Source: Acanthaster planci (Eukaryota; Echinodermata; Asteroidea; Valvatida; Acanthasteridae). From it: 64,000 nucleotides of DNA. Where the stretch lies: contig NW_019091363.1 in assembly GCF_001949145.1 (NCBI RefSeq), positions 125,160 to 189,159 of the forward strand. Direction: 5' to 3'. The notes beneath the pieces were generated by a model, which did not search any database, was not told where the DNA came from, and worked only from the letters and a program-made list of their open reading frames with translations. Of this stretch, positions 37,191 to 52,100 are shown piece after piece. Position 1 is the first letter of the stretch. The number at the start of each line of letters is the position of its first letter. Made by a program: the position numbers and the translations under genes.

Positions 37191-40100
37191 GTGAGATCTT
37201 TAGTTTGTATATTTGAAAACGTTTTTCAGTTCGAATTGAGTATTTTTTTAATGGTATCACATATCTATCAAGTCTTAATGACACAGTAAGTATGGGTGTT
37301 ACGATTGTGCACGTTTTTCACAAAACGGCGCCCTTGTGCAAATGCGAGAATTTGTATAGGCCAAAGTTATTATTTAATTTTTTACAGCTGTTAAGAGGGT
37401 ATCGCTTTGTCATGAAAACGTTAAAAAGGAGAGAATTTGGTTTCCATTTTAGGCAATGTACAACATTTTAAAGTTATATTCAAAAGGGTAACTGACGTCA
37501 TTTTCATGGGTAAGCAATCAAACAAGTTCAGGCTCTGCAGGACATATCGCGACCTGTACCTTTATAACGCATGCACGTTCAAACGGTGTCAGTTAGGGTT
37601 ACTTTGGAATTAATTTGCAAGTATTATTCAGTTGATGAGGTTTTCACATCGCCACATGCATGACTTCAACTATCTCCCCAGGATGCGTTTGGCCTCTCAT
37701 TTACACAAGTTTGCTTTGGGAATATAAATTTTCGATCGCAAATCTTCAAAGATAACTTCTTCTGAATGTACAAGTAATGTTTCATAACTGTTCTTTGAGT
37801 GTACATTTGTCACAAACTTAAATCGTAATTTCTGAATATCAACTCTTGCTCCATTATGTTCGTTTATAAGCGATTCTGTACAGAACCATTGAGTGACGTA
37901 TCTAGGTTTTTACCTGGGGCGGTGGTTTTTGGGAAATGATTGTCAATGATGATTGTCAGGGGAAATTGATATCCCCCGGATACGCCATTAATTTCTTATC
38001 CAAATAACAGACATACACAGTGGTTACAAAAATGACTAAAAACAACATGCAGAACATGTTAAATTTGTTTGTTTTAAGTATCTATTTCTTTTGGAACAAC
38101 TCCGTCACTTATTCGTCCTGGCTTTAATTCAGACGACATTCCTAATTGATTAGGCTGTACAGTGCAAGGGGACGAAACTGCACTTAACGTAATCCATAAT
38201 TGATTTTCAGACCACTTAAAACCATGGAGACCAGCCTTCACGGTCACGTGGCATTAAGACTCACCGTTATAATCAAATATTAAGGGCAGACGCTTTATAA
38301 ACACAGGTTGCCAGGGTAACTTGTTAGAGGTGAACCGACCATTTTACAGCTACGAACTTGAAAGCACAAAAATCTAGGGTCATTCCACCTGAGGGGTTAT
38401 AATCTAAGGAATAAGTACCGGGTAATAGCAACAAATGTTTCATGAACACACTGTTTTTGAAACTTCTACTCTACTTTAATGTGTGAAAACTATCTCACAT
38501 GCCTTTTATGTCAAACTCTTGAAAAGTTACCCATTTGTAAACATGCAGCAAAGTACTTTTCAGGACAACTGTGGGCGCTGTTTCTATGATACCACCAAGG
38601 AAAGACATGGTTCAGTATACAGGGTTTTTTCTGTTTAGATTTAGAATCCAGAATATTTACTCACTGACCTTCTGAGAATGGTTTGTTCGCTTGTTTATTG
38701 CAGTGTATGTACACAACAATGAATCACCAGTGAAAAGAAACTTCTGGCCAGCAAATTATTAAACAATCCAACGGTTTTTTAACAAACCGTGCCAATGTAA
38801 CATTGAGATGTTCATCCCGGAATGAATCAGAGGACTTAAAGTTGAAAATTTGTAATCACAAGCCCTGTCTTAAATTTTGAAAGAATACATTAAATTACGT
38901 CTTTTATTTTTTTAAGTGTGGTATGACAAGAGCTGAATTAGGGTTTAACAAACCCATAAATGTATTATAATTCCACACACTTCCATTAAACAGCTCTAGG
39001 GTGGGGAATACATTATGCAATAAACAAAGACGCGCTTGTAGTGGTGAAAAGAAGTTTGAAGTAAATGTCACCAACTGACAGCCAGTAGCTTGGTCTACGC
39101 ACCGTACGTGTCTTATTGCGGCAACCAGTGAACGTGCCATTAGCTGCATGCTCGTGCGACAAACAGCAATTGAACAATTGCGCCTGCTAAGTCACGTGAC
39201 TTAAAGTGGGTATCAAATATCAGCAAGCATAGCATTCTCCGATAGCAAACATGGCGTTCTCTCATAGTAAAGTGTGTTATGAGTGCTGTTTATTAAATTA
39301 AAGCCAATTAATAGTGCAGTTGCAGTGGATTTTTCCTAAATACATTTTTTTCAAGTGTACTCTAAGTCAATATATGAGAACACTTTGGCATTCCTATTTG
39401 CTTAAAAGCAAGTGAAAGTACACATTTTCAATTACAAATTATCCACGTTTTCCTGGCAATTGAGGGCTTTGTTGCTGTGAGGTCATCTAGGGTGAATGTA
39501 GTTCAATGCATAGGTTTTTCTATTAAATTATAAACCCAGAATCTACTGGAAAAAACACAATTTGAGAAAGGGATTGATGCCTGCTTATTGCTATGCACAT
39601 CAACAACAATGAATCAGCAAAGAAGAGGAAATTCAGTCCAGCAAAATAACAAATGCAAGACTATTTTGTGCCAAAATAACGAAATATCTAGCCTTTATTC
39701 CTGGGATGAAATCACAATTTTGCTCATGCATATATAGAAACACGCATTAGCATAAAAACCAAGAAGGCAGTAAATTACCCTCTGAAAAAGTGAAACAAAG
39801 TTGAAAATAAGGTTATTAAACCGAAACATAAAGGTGCATCTGTAGGTTTGCATTAAAACAAATTGATTGCAGCTACCCTTTAAGAAGAACAGGTGCATAT
39901 AAGTTATACATTTGTCGGGCAGCAAGCAAGTAACGATACTGTCTGACCCGTAGTTCAGAGTTAGCCGACCGCGCTGTGACTGCTAGGGACTGGCAACTGA
40001 ATTGGGAAAGCCAAGGAGATTGCCACGACAAGATAACGCGGCCAAGATTCGAGGACCAGGTCGACAACATGGTCAATGATTTCTGATATATGGAAATTAT

Positions 40101-43100
40101 GACGTGCCAGAGGTACATATATCTATTAAACCATCGAGCGTCAAAGTGAAAGGCGGGCCCTCTGATCCAATTTTTGTTGGGTTCGAAGTGAAAGCAATTC
40201 TAATAGCGGTACGCAGATCTCAGTACCTCTGTGAATATTGCGAAAATCCAACCTCAATAGAATGTACCCTGGAGGATCAAGTCAAGCAATTAATTGCCTA
40301 TAATCATACACTTCAGTAGCTTGAATTACGCGGGCAGTCGCGTCATGACAAAGGTAGTCTGGGGATAAAACTTGAGTAATATGGGCATTTACGATTTACG
40401 ATGGCCTTGTACAGATTTTAGTGAAGGGCATACGTCACACGGGGCCACAACTAACGACGCACAGAGCACTGTAGGTAAATTTCTGTCAGGCGCACGAGCG
40501 GTGGTTATCAATTCGATTTTTTTCCTCATTGCTGAAAATATTCTCACTACACTTTATTTGTTCATTCAAAATTTATCAAGATAAGCAATGATTTGAAATA
40601 TACCGCAAAAAGACACGTGATCAGTGATACTTAGTGAGAAGATAAATTACTACCAAGGCATATTTTTATCGTATAGCCGACACTGTGCCCGCGCCAAAGC
40701 ATTGCCATTGGCGAACCAAACAGTTCGAATAACGTTTCGCCGACTGCAAGTGATAACTTCGTGGTCACAGGTGGTGCACAATGTAACCAGTCACAGTGCA
40801 AAGCCAACAACCTTTCCCCGCGCCCCGTTCGGGCGTTGGGCGACGAGCGAAACGATTCGTGGGACAGGTACCGTAAGGTTCTTGTGCGACATCAGTAATG
40901 TTGCTCATGATAATGCCCTCTCGCAGCGAAGGGTTTGTAAACACGTAAATAGCAACATCTGGGAACTAAGCCTGGATACTCTTGCGGAAACCTATAGGTG
41001 GAAAGGCCGTGTGACGGTAAGGTCGATATTAGTGTATTAAAAAGGCTAAAAACTACTGGAATTCAAACATTGTTTACATAGATAATTTTGTATCGGTTAA
41101 ACGTGTCACTTTCACTAATTCTAATTCAAAAAAGGAAATTTCTGAGAGGGAAAATCACAAAGCTACAAAATCACCGTGGACAGTAGGATGTCTGTGGTGA
41201 TCACAACATATTTTATGTGCTGTCACAAAAGAAACAAAATGTCAGTAGTACTAAATTGGTACTGATTCCATCAGCCAGTTTGGTAATATCTTACTTTATC
41301 TTTATATACGAATAAGCTCAAGGGTTCCCCATTCCCAGCACGCATCCTATGTATACATGCACTGTTTTTCATCCGACTTTCTCTTAATGGTCAGATTCCC
41401 ACTGTCCTTTTAACTGCACGGTTTTCGCGGAGCCATCTTTGCGAGTCACCATAGATGCTTTGGTCAACACGACTGTTCCCGGTATAACGAGGCCTTTCAC
41501 CTACCGATGGAGCCTTCAGGTCCTGGATGCAGCCCATGGCGTCTACGCTGATGTCCTGCACTGGGAGACTGGGCTTATATACAGTGGTCAGTGTCAAAAA
41601 CTGTGAGGATGCGTTCGAAAAACACTGGCAATGGCCGGGAAAATACGTACACTAACAGAAGCCCCCGTCTACAATAATTTCCAATAGAAACGCTTGTCAC
41701 GGCCAGTTGCAACTTAAAGTATCGAACGGAGCCCAGCAGTGTACATTCACCGGTTAGGCAAAGAAAAATGGCCGATCTTTGGTCAGCGCGCGCGTCGATT
41801 TTGAACCCATGCGTCAATTGTTTCCCCTCTTTTTCTCACAATCTTCAAAACAGCGCCCTCTATTTCCGCACCTCCAGAATGTTCACGAGTAGACTGATTC
41901 CAGGCCACAAGTCCACAAGGCAGAAGGGCAACTTGTTCAAGGAACTAGACTAATTCGTGGGTTGCTCATACCCGGTGATAGATCATTACGACTGCGTAAT
42001 GTTGATGTCAAACATAAACAGTATACCATGAGTAGGTTACAAAGTTGCAGCCAGCTGATCAACAACAATGCCAGCATGACGTGCGACGTGCTACTACTAG
42101 CCTTTGCTCTTTGATAATATGCCACTCATTTCCGTGTCCGTGGCTAGTCTTAAAAAGCCAACTCTTCCCCCCCCCCAAAAAAAAAACACATAGCCGCATC
42201 AATTCTTGAACTTTGGTCTGACCAAAGAACGATTTTTAAATTTTTGTTTTTGCCTTCCTGTGTGCAAAGACAAACGCGCTCTCTCACTATGCAATTAAGA
42301 CATACGGTGAGAGAGGGCGCTGTCAAGCAGCTGAAACAGCTGCTCAGTACTTAGCTTCCTGAGTAACTGATGGGATTTATTTGCAAGTTTCAAGGGCAAC
42401 TGTGCAAGCGTTGATAGATAACTGTAATTCATATCCAGTCTTGCGACAAGACTAGGCCGGGCGTGTTCTGTGGACCAAATGCACATTAGGCCTACAGTCC
42501 ATCAGTTCGTCTGTCACTCCGTCCACTTTCATGCGTCTCCTCTTTCCTCCTTCAGACTCCACTACATGCACCATCATATTCAAGGAGGATTTTTTGGAAC
42601 GAGGTCGAGACTATCGAGTGACATACCACGTGACCACTCCAGTCTTTCAAGAGATGAAGACCGACCGGACCGACGTGCTAGTGCGGACAAACCACTCACC
42701 AATCGGGGGACACTGCAGGGTATTCCCTACATCAGGTATGGGTTCGCGCGCTGCCTATCGCCATATTACACCCATAATACCTTGAATCGTTCGCTTTGGT
42801 ACTGTTTATTCTTACTTTTGTTTTCTTGTGACTTAAAATGTCCTTAAACTCATCTAGATCAGCCCGTCAGTGAAAGACAAAAAGAAACAAACAGACGAAA
42901 CAAAAAAACACACCTACAAAAAATATACCTTGACACTCGTGATAGACGCAGCTAGGAAACATGAAAACAATACCTGTTCCTCGAAAAATTCTGTTTCATA
43001 ACAGGTTTCACAGTTTGCTTATACTTCCTTCGTTGGTCAGGCGCTGATAGCATTGAGCTTGGTTCAATGTTTGGTTGTCTCACTTTAAAGCTGTTTGTTA

Positions 43101-46100
43101 TGTATGAGAAATCTCTTCGTTTTTTTCACTGCTGCAACTTGCAAGGCCGAGCTTTAGAAACCACCTTCCAGATCGAATGTTCTGATTGGTCGGCCGTGGA
43201 CGACACTGTCCAATCGCTGCACTACTCCTACTTTGCCGTGCTTCACAGTGAACACGCTGATGATTCGGAAGCTTTATTGCGTCATGGTATCGAGCTCAGT
43301 AGAATCAAACTGATCCTGCCTGTGGGTGATGCTTTAAATGAGTACTTACTCGACCTTGTAGTATACATTTTCGACTCACATCTTGGGTATACAACCGTTG
43401 ATCTTCACGTACAGGTTGGTGATTTAGTTTAATAGGTGATCTATATTGACAATATTCAAATTATCACCTGGTAAAAATTTGGTATTAGGCCAGGCACTTC
43501 CTACGAAGAAAGTGCCATCTTTGATTAAAAGGAGCGTTACACATAGGCACTTCTTAGATGCTGTACAATACGAAAGAAGTTTCACTGACAAATTCATTAT
43601 AATCACCACATCACACTTTACGGTACAAAAGCTTTGACAGTTTCTTTGTTGAAAAACAGTCTGTCATTCTTTTCAACAGACATTACCTCCAGATATGGAA
43701 ATTCTGCTCGGGACAGACCCTACTCTTCGACTGGAAAGCATACTAAGGAACTCTAATGCCTCAGTTGTTATGAGCAAACTGATCTCTCTGTCGTCGATAC
43801 TCAATGAGGTAAACAGACAGGCGAGTGCACAACGACGGGCTTGTAGTTCATCGTCAGGCGTGGTTCAAAAAACTTTTCTACACTGTCATTTTCCTACCTC
43901 AAGAATAGGTGATAATTCCTGAGCATTATTTAAATTTTGGTGGTGCCATGACGACATCGGCGTTGAAATATCGTGGTGATACAGACCTCAGTATGGCCGA
44001 AATCACGTCGAAGAGAACCGACATCGTGGATATTGACAATCACAAATGTAGTTCAACCAAATCAATGGCAGATTTGAAGTAAAATGGCTTGAAAATTCCA
44101 ACTTCTTGTCCCTAGGAAAATATCAGACCCGACGTTCCTGAAGAGAGTGCTCACATGAACGACACGGAACACTTTGGACAGCTACAATTACGCACAGAGG
44201 TTGGTGAAAGAGGATTACGTTGTTGTTAAAGTAGACTGACGCACACAGTGCTTATAGGTGAACGACATTAGGTAATCATAAAATTAAATTTTCACAACTC
44301 ATATACTCGTCTTGGTCAAAGGTATACTTAGTTTCAAACTGGCCAAGTACTTCAAAAATTACGTTTCAATTTCATTTTTCTGCAGGTGGTTTCCTAATAT
44401 GACTGTTAATCTGACCAAAGATAGATACACACGATAACTATAGCCTCATCGAATGCGCCTACTTTATGGCAAGAAGATTATTTTTTGACAAGTGTGGTAT
44501 TGCAGCTTCAAATTTTACCACTTCGTGTCCTTAATAGGCAAGCACTCTGCCTTTCCTTACCCTGTTATCCACGAGTAGCGTGGGCACTCTCAAGAGAGCT
44601 TTGTGTGTTATAGGTGAATCGTCATATAGGAACGTATACACAAAAATAAGACTGCCATTTATTTTTCGCATGTGGCAGATGCGCAGCGCCATGACAGTCG
44701 CCTTGGTCACATTAACTCGTAACTTGTATCAGTCCGGAGCGGCTGCAGTCAACGAGACCGAAGACACGGAGACGTGGGTTCAAGCCGGTAGTACCGTCGC
44801 CCTCGTTGCCGAAAAACCCAACGAACTCACACTGTCGACACAGGTGAGCTGAAATAATGGGTCTACACCTGAAAATATTGGTCTTTTGATCGACACATGA
44901 AATTATATGCCACACAAACCCCAATAGACTGAATTTGTTTCAATATTTGCAGGAGAAGAAGAGGGTGTATGCTCCGAATATTTGGCTCATTAAACAGTCT
45001 GTCACCATTTAAAGTTCATGCTTGATGAGTGGTAAGAGGCGCCCTGGCCAGTGTCATTTGGATCTAACTTTTCCTGTTTTTCATTTCAAAGTACCGGTAC
45101 TACATGTACTTTTGAATGAGTTAAAGTGTCCCTGACCGGGCAAGGAAAGCCGCATAAAGGATCTTGTTTCATATGGGAAAAAGGGTAAATGAAGCAATTA
45201 TGAAATAGTTGGACATCGAACACCAAAGGCTTGTCCTAAAACTCTGGATTACAAGACCAGTGATCACTGCCTGGACTGCTTAGGGAAACTGCTTGAAAGC
45301 ATATTTCATGTGTCAGCTATTCTATTTCAAATATTTCTTTATTTCCTCGAATTACCAGTTACAGCTCATCGAAATACTGGAGAATGTGACAGCAAATCTC
45401 ATTCGAGTGTCGCTGCTCATACCGAGGCAGCAGTACACCCTCGTTTGCAATGGTGAGTTTGAACTGCAAGTGCATTGAGCAACAGTTACTCTGAATAATG
45501 AACCTGTCGTGATCATCTACAACCCTCATATTGGCCTTGGTGGTAAATAATGTCTTTAATCAGGTCAAGGAAAATGGGGAATGCGAATATACAATTATAT
45601 CTGACACGATGTCAATTTCTATGTAACTAAAGTTGAGCATGCTAGGTTTGCAAACTTAAGTTTATAAACCTATTACTGAAAGAAAAGAGTGCCACTGTCC
45701 TCTTTTACTTATTAAATTGGTAAAATAAATCGGATCAGTGAGTTTTTAGCAGATACTTTGAAGACGTGACACGTGCAAGGTATACAAATGTATTCTTAGG
45801 AAGGTTGCGATTGCAAACATTGTAACAACAATTTCATCATCACATTTATTTCGTATTTATGCATAATATGCCAAGCATTTCGTGAGATATCTCAAAATCG
45901 CTTATTTTTCCTTCAATACACCATGTTACAGATATCTTACGCACAGTGGATAGTCTACAACAAGCAGCGGTCCATGACAAGAGAAGTGCCGACAGCGCCT
46001 CACTGAGAGAATGGGCTGTGGTAACAACCTAGCAGTTGTCTATAGCAGAATGTATAATGTGTATTCAGCTTTAGTAACTAGCGAAGATGTACGAAGACTA

Positions 46101-49100
46101 AGTGGTGGAAATTAAAGCTCACCGAATGGTCACTGATTAAAGACCTTTTGCACCTACGTAACTGGATTGCACTACATGTAAACAATACCACTACGTGTGG
46201 ACCGCCTTGGCCACAGTGATCGCATATATTCCTACGGGCAGCTTCAACCACGTGCAAGCGCACGTGCGAACGCTGCATGCTTGACTAGTTTATCTTGAGT
46301 AAGTACGGTAGATTACCATCACAACACTATGCACCATTACCATCACACCACACAAAGGCCCGGCATAATTATGACATCACACGAAAAAGGTCTATAGGGC
46401 AATCTCGCAATTGTCGATAATGACCTTTGCATTGGCATTAACGTCAAGCATCGCTTCAATCTGTTTTTAAACGGCTGCAAGTGTTGTCTTGTTATGAAGA
46501 ATTTGCTAATCCACCTCATGAACATTATTACATGTATTTGGTCAGAAAGGGAGTCTCTGAGACCTCCGATGAATCCATTTCACTAATGTTACTAATATGC
46601 AGATACCAAAATATATATGTATCTAGCTTATTTCCAGCAATGTCAAAGAGTAGAGCCTACTTACACTAAACTGTTAAGGGTGACTTGAGAAGGACACTGG
46701 CGCCGCAGCTGATAACTAAAATCGACTTCCGCTTTTATCATTCGGCCAGACAAGAGATGTCGTGACTCGCTGTGATCAGGTGGAAGCCGACATGTCAGCT
46801 AGCCTGCTACATCGGCTCTACCCCGGTGATCCGTTACTCCGGTTACGGAGTCCCAAGCTGGAGCTGGGACTGTGGAAGGACCCGCTGTCCAGCGGCCTCG
46901 TGCGGCCCACGGAGTCGGTGCTGACCCGTCTCATTATTGATGGCTTCGTCCTACCTGCAAGGTTGCTGAACTCACTTAAGAGCCCCTCCGAAAACGAAGC
47001 CCGCTTTGAATCCTTTAAGGTCATTGTTGGCTTGATATGTTATTTGCTAGAAAAATCCCAAAACCTTGATAATTAAAAGCAACTAACTAACTAAATAACG
47101 CCAGAATTACCTTTGTCTTTACAACATTTTTTTCTCCTTCTTAGACCAGAGAATATAAATTCAATCCATACCTATGGGGAGACGATCTCGGCTTCAGCAT
47201 CACATCACTGGTCAAGACACTGGAACTCATAGACGACAAAAACGTTAAGATCAACATACAAGACACTGAGGCGCTAATCAGTGTGCTATTCTACCGGAGA
47301 AAGGAGTCTTTGGGCCAGTTGCCCCCGGATGTCGGGGCTGATTCCGTTGGAGAGGAAGATCTTTACGCCCCGTCCCCAGAAGCCGACCAACACGCTGTGT
47401 CCTTGTTTTTCTCGTCAGGGGATACCAAGTTCTGCTACGTGTTGTACATCCCCGGCGCGGAGTTCAGCGCAGCAATGCAGGGCAACGTGACGGAGGGGCT
47501 CTCAAGAGCGGTCACCTCAGCCACTCGTGCCCAGCACGGGGTCCAGGATGTTGACGACAGAGACCCCTGCGTGCCCGTGACAGAACTAACCCTTGACGAA
47601 GACAGTGTTAGTCGGAGTTTGGAAGAATTTCAGGTTGAACTGAACTCGACTTTCAGAATCAGAGTAGCTAAGACCGAATGCGTCTTCAGGGATAACTGGG
47701 ACATGCCTTCGTCAATTATCCTGAACACTCCACAAGGGATTAACCTCACGTTTGAATTTCACCTGCACATCTGCATGTACTGGGACGTTGAGAGTGAGAC
47801 ATGGAAACAAGATGGTTGCAGGGTGAGTTGGAAATCACAGAATTTTTCAAACCAATAATTCTTTTCTCAGCTTGTTTCATGTAACCAGCTAATTTAATTC
47901 GCAGAAGGGAGGCAATACTGGTAACACACCATTCTCAACCGCTTTCTAGGATCTTAATTTACCGTGGTTTCAGGCGTATTTGTTTCAATTTAGAGGAGAA
48001 ACAGTTTCGAATAAAAACAACAGGCCCAGCTCGTGTTACTTAAAATTGCAACTTACAAGCACCACAGTGGCATTGTAATGAACAGTGAAGAAGACATGCA
48101 AAGAAACTGACATGGAGTAGAGACCACAGAGCTATAGTGACCATCCTCTTTTAATAGGTGTGGAAGGACTTGAGTAGCACTGTATAAATTATTCATATCT
48201 AATAATTTAGCTAGTGTGGTGCCCTCTATGGCTTGTGTTTGTTACGCTAGGTTCTGTCTTCGCAGCAACTTAGCGAGTAAGTTTCTCATTGCCAAGCATG
48301 ATGTTCACACAGGTCAGCCCGCTCTCCACGAGAAATGTGACAATCTGCCAGTGCAACCACCTGACTACCTTCGCCTCCACCTTTATCTCCGTGAACACAA
48401 TCGACTTCGTCAGCGTTTTCACCGAGAGCAACCTGGGCGACAACGTGGCCGTGTTTGCCGTGGTCATCGGGATAGCGTGCCTGGTTGTTCTGCTGGCTCC
48501 TGTCATGTGGTGGAAGGACAGACAAGATTTACTGAGGGTATCATGCCGTATTTTGGGATTCATTATGTACATGGTGGCACTTCGCCGATATTTGGCTAAA
48601 CAAATTGCTCTGCGATGGTTTAAAAATGTCGGTAGTGTGTTGGCACTTAGCCGACGCTGGGCACATGCCGTTATCTGGGCACAAAATAAAAACTTTACAG
48701 GCAGCGCGTTTTGTTAACCGACACTTCGCCGCCATTTTGACGGCATCTTTCAGTAAAGATCAGTCCAAACCAGACTGGTCATCACTGGTGCTCACTGTCC
48801 ACAGTATGGCACGAGGCATTTTCCCATTATTAGACAACTGCCCCTCGGGCAAAAGATGAGAAACACTAACGTGCTGTTTGAAATTAAACACAAGTGTGAG
48901 TCTCGCAAAATGAGGCCCCTCCTAGTGACTCTACACAATAGCTGCGGCGGTATCGGGCCTGTCAAGCTGTGCAAGGGGTACCGTGTCGACTCAGTTCCTG
49001 TTAAGTCCCGCAGGGTTATTTATGCCAGCATGTGCCTTGTTAAACACCGGGTCAGTACCGGCACAGTGCCGGTTCAGCTCGGCAGTACTACAGCACACTT

Positions 49101-52100
49101 GTGACCATTCGATTGGTTCCAGCACCATAAAGGAACGCAGGTTGGAGTTTTACATTTAACCATGTACTTTTACTGTAAGTTTCATTTATTACTGTATAGT
49201 GGGCTGCACATCCTCTCGTTGACAATTCACGTGAAGACACATATATGTATACGGTTTCTGTATACACGGGCTATCCAAAGCACAGTGGTACAAGGTCACT
49301 GGTTCACTTCGATTTGATTGGAGACTTAGACGGAACCAGGGACCGAAGACTACAGGATTTGGAAGACTGCACAGTAAGTAGAAAATTTATAATTCCATTC
49401 CATTAGAGATGATAAAACTGGAATCGCGGGGTTGCTTAAATATCAGAATATATGTTTTTAAGTAAGGAAGTACGGTAACACCTAAGAAAAGTCAGATTTC
49501 ACTGAAAAAATGCACGAGCTATAGCAATGAACGTGGTGTTCAATTCTGAATGACGAACTTTTAATTGTCTTCTCATGTCCATACACGACAATTTCAATGG
49601 CATGTTCCAGGCTCATATTAAGAAAATATAAATGTCCCACGCATTATAGACTAATCTTATAAGACGCCCTAACTGCTGTGGCACCACGTCACACGCACAT
49701 TCTTCAGTGTGACGCGCACGTGCGATTGGCAAATCACGACACCCCATTGGTCGAATAGGCATGTAACGCGTGCGTATCACCTGTCCACGAGCGTTGTGCC
49801 ACCGCAGTAATGGCGTCTAATTCTGCTGGTCGAATTAAACTGTAGGAGTAAACGAATTCTGTCGTGTTCGAAGTTAAGTGAACATGTAGGAATATTATTT
49901 ACTATCATACATTAAAGGCTTCAGGCTGTGATTTGATATTTTTTCCATCGATGAAACTCAATAGAGACTGGACACTGGTACCCTAAACCACTACGTGATG
50001 AGCGTACCTCGTAGCCTGGGACCACTGACCTACTTGCACATCAGACATGACAACTCAGGCGAAGGACATTATGCGTCATGGTACGTGTACTGGATTGTCG
50101 TGTGTGACCTACAGACTCGGCTGAGGTGAGTCCAAATGCTATTGAGCAGTGTACATAAAAATGGAGAACACCGAGATGAAAAAAACTTCAAATGAAGTTA
50201 CGGGAGACCACATGATATTGATTTGTCGAGTGATAGTTGAGCCTGAGGTAGGCGTAACCATTGAGCTGAAAGCCGGTTTGGGGTGTTGCTGTGTACGCCT
50301 TGCATAAAACATGACAGTGTATGGCATCACCAATGCAAAAACAGTCGACTGTTTGATACATTCTTGCACAAGATGTCAATGTTTAATAAGGACATGGAAG
50401 TGTTGGGCGAACTACCTATTTTTAGCTTGAAAATCCCATGAGAGTGTGAGGGCTTGACAAATGGAAATAACCTGAAATACATAATTCTCGGGCTCAAGGT
50501 GTGGGAGTTAGCAGCCCTTGGAAGTCTTATCCGCCTTGAGCAGAAGCACCCCCTCATCGGCTGAAAAAAGCAATTTTAGCAGGGAGTCTTTATTTTGTTG
50601 CTAGCAACTCGACCGTAACGTGCGTATTTCACTGTCGTTTATGAATCTACAAAGTGCTGTTCCCACCAAAGGATCCTCCGTAGCTAGGAAAATTGCGCCC
50701 TCTCTTGATCCCGCTCGGGACAGATATTTCTTTCCAATATCAATCGAACACCAGTTCTTTCATCTTGAAGAATGTGTCGTACCGTTGGCAACGATGCCTT
50801 TCACTATCCAACATCTGTTTACAACTTACTATTCGTTCAATTATCCTATTCATTGTTTGTCAGGAACAGCTTCACTCAATGGCATGCATTTTTTTTTTCA
50901 AAACTTTGACAATTTTATCTTATCTTTGTCCGTGGCAGGTATTGCTTTGTACTGAACGACTGGCTAGCTGCAGACTCCCTGACCAAAGAGATTCCCAGCC
51001 GAACACTCCTCTTGGCCGGTCACGAGGAGACACTCGCCGTCAAGTCAGATTTTTATCGCGTCGTCCGAGAAACCTTCGCTGACCACCACCTCTGGAACTC
51101 CCTCTTCAACCGGCAGCTGCCAAGCCGCTTTACCAGACTCCAGCGCCTCGGTGTCTGCGCGTCGCTGCTGTATCTCTTCATGATCACCAACGCTATGTTT
51201 TACTCTCTTGACTCGCTTGAAGCCCGGCCCGTGTGCCCGGCTTTTCGCCTGGTCCTTGGCCCGTACACCCTGACCTCCCAGCAGCTTTACGTGGGCGCCA
51301 TCTCCTCCCTGATCGTGTTCCCGGTCAACTTTCTCATCATCCAGATATTCCGACGCGCCCGGGGCGCAGCAGAGACCGTGTCAATGAACGGGAAACTCGT
51401 GGAGTTTGCCTCCCGGTACGGGCAGGCCGTGAGCCCGCCACAGCAAGAGGGCGCTCTCCCGCGTTGGTCGGTAGGGATCGCATGGTTCCTGGTGGTTCTG
51501 TCGGTTGTGACTGGTGGATTTTTCGTTGTTTTGTACAGTCTACAATGGGGCAAGAAGCGATCAGAGGCCTGGCTGATATCGATGTTTATGTCGCTTTTGG
51601 AATCGGTGCTTTTAGTTGAACCCGCTAAGGTACGCTTTCCTGTATAATCGTACACAGTAATGATTTTAAAACGAAGAGTTTTACCGGTCAAGCGGTGTTG
51701 TTGTCAATCTTGGGTTGATATTAAATTTCAAATAATGCTGCAAAGTTCGCCAGAAAATGAAAAAAAAAACAATCCGATAAAATTGCAAGTCGGCTAATCG
51801 CTTGCAAGCTGAATGTGGAATTGGTTCGAAATGAAAAGCAGCATTTATTTCTTGACGTTTCTTACTGTACTTGTTTCTTTGGTCGTGTGGCGGCACATCG
51901 CCATTCTTTCCAGTCGTTGAATGCACGTTTTGGCCCCCAACTTTCCTCCTGCAGACCGTATTTGTGGCCTTGGTCATCAGTTGCTGCTGTGGGCGGATTC
52001 TCCGTAAAACTCTATTCAAAAATCCGGACAAATTCATCAATACGGACGAGGGGCCAGAAAAAGGTATTGTCATCAATTAGCTCAAGGATAAAGGGCAATG

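Larger units (their letters stand above)
37191..40110. other. Intron 1 region with a diverged direct duplication
   Basis: No coding exon recognised. A ~98-bp MITE-like block (37893-37990, ends GTGACGTATC and GATACGCCA) and a diverged direct duplication (38640-38835 against 39515-39712) lie here. A minus-strand frame at 38904-39149 has no domain. Confidence 0.5.

Noticed and set aside
44538-44613. Exon-like block before exon 9, open in the same frame as it
   Set aside because: It ends in phase 1 while exon 9 starts in phase 0, and exons 8 and 9 already join in phase with a family-like sequence. Read-through retention cannot be excluded.
51287-51691. 134-codon minus-strand frame
   Set aside because: Antisense shadow of exon 17.
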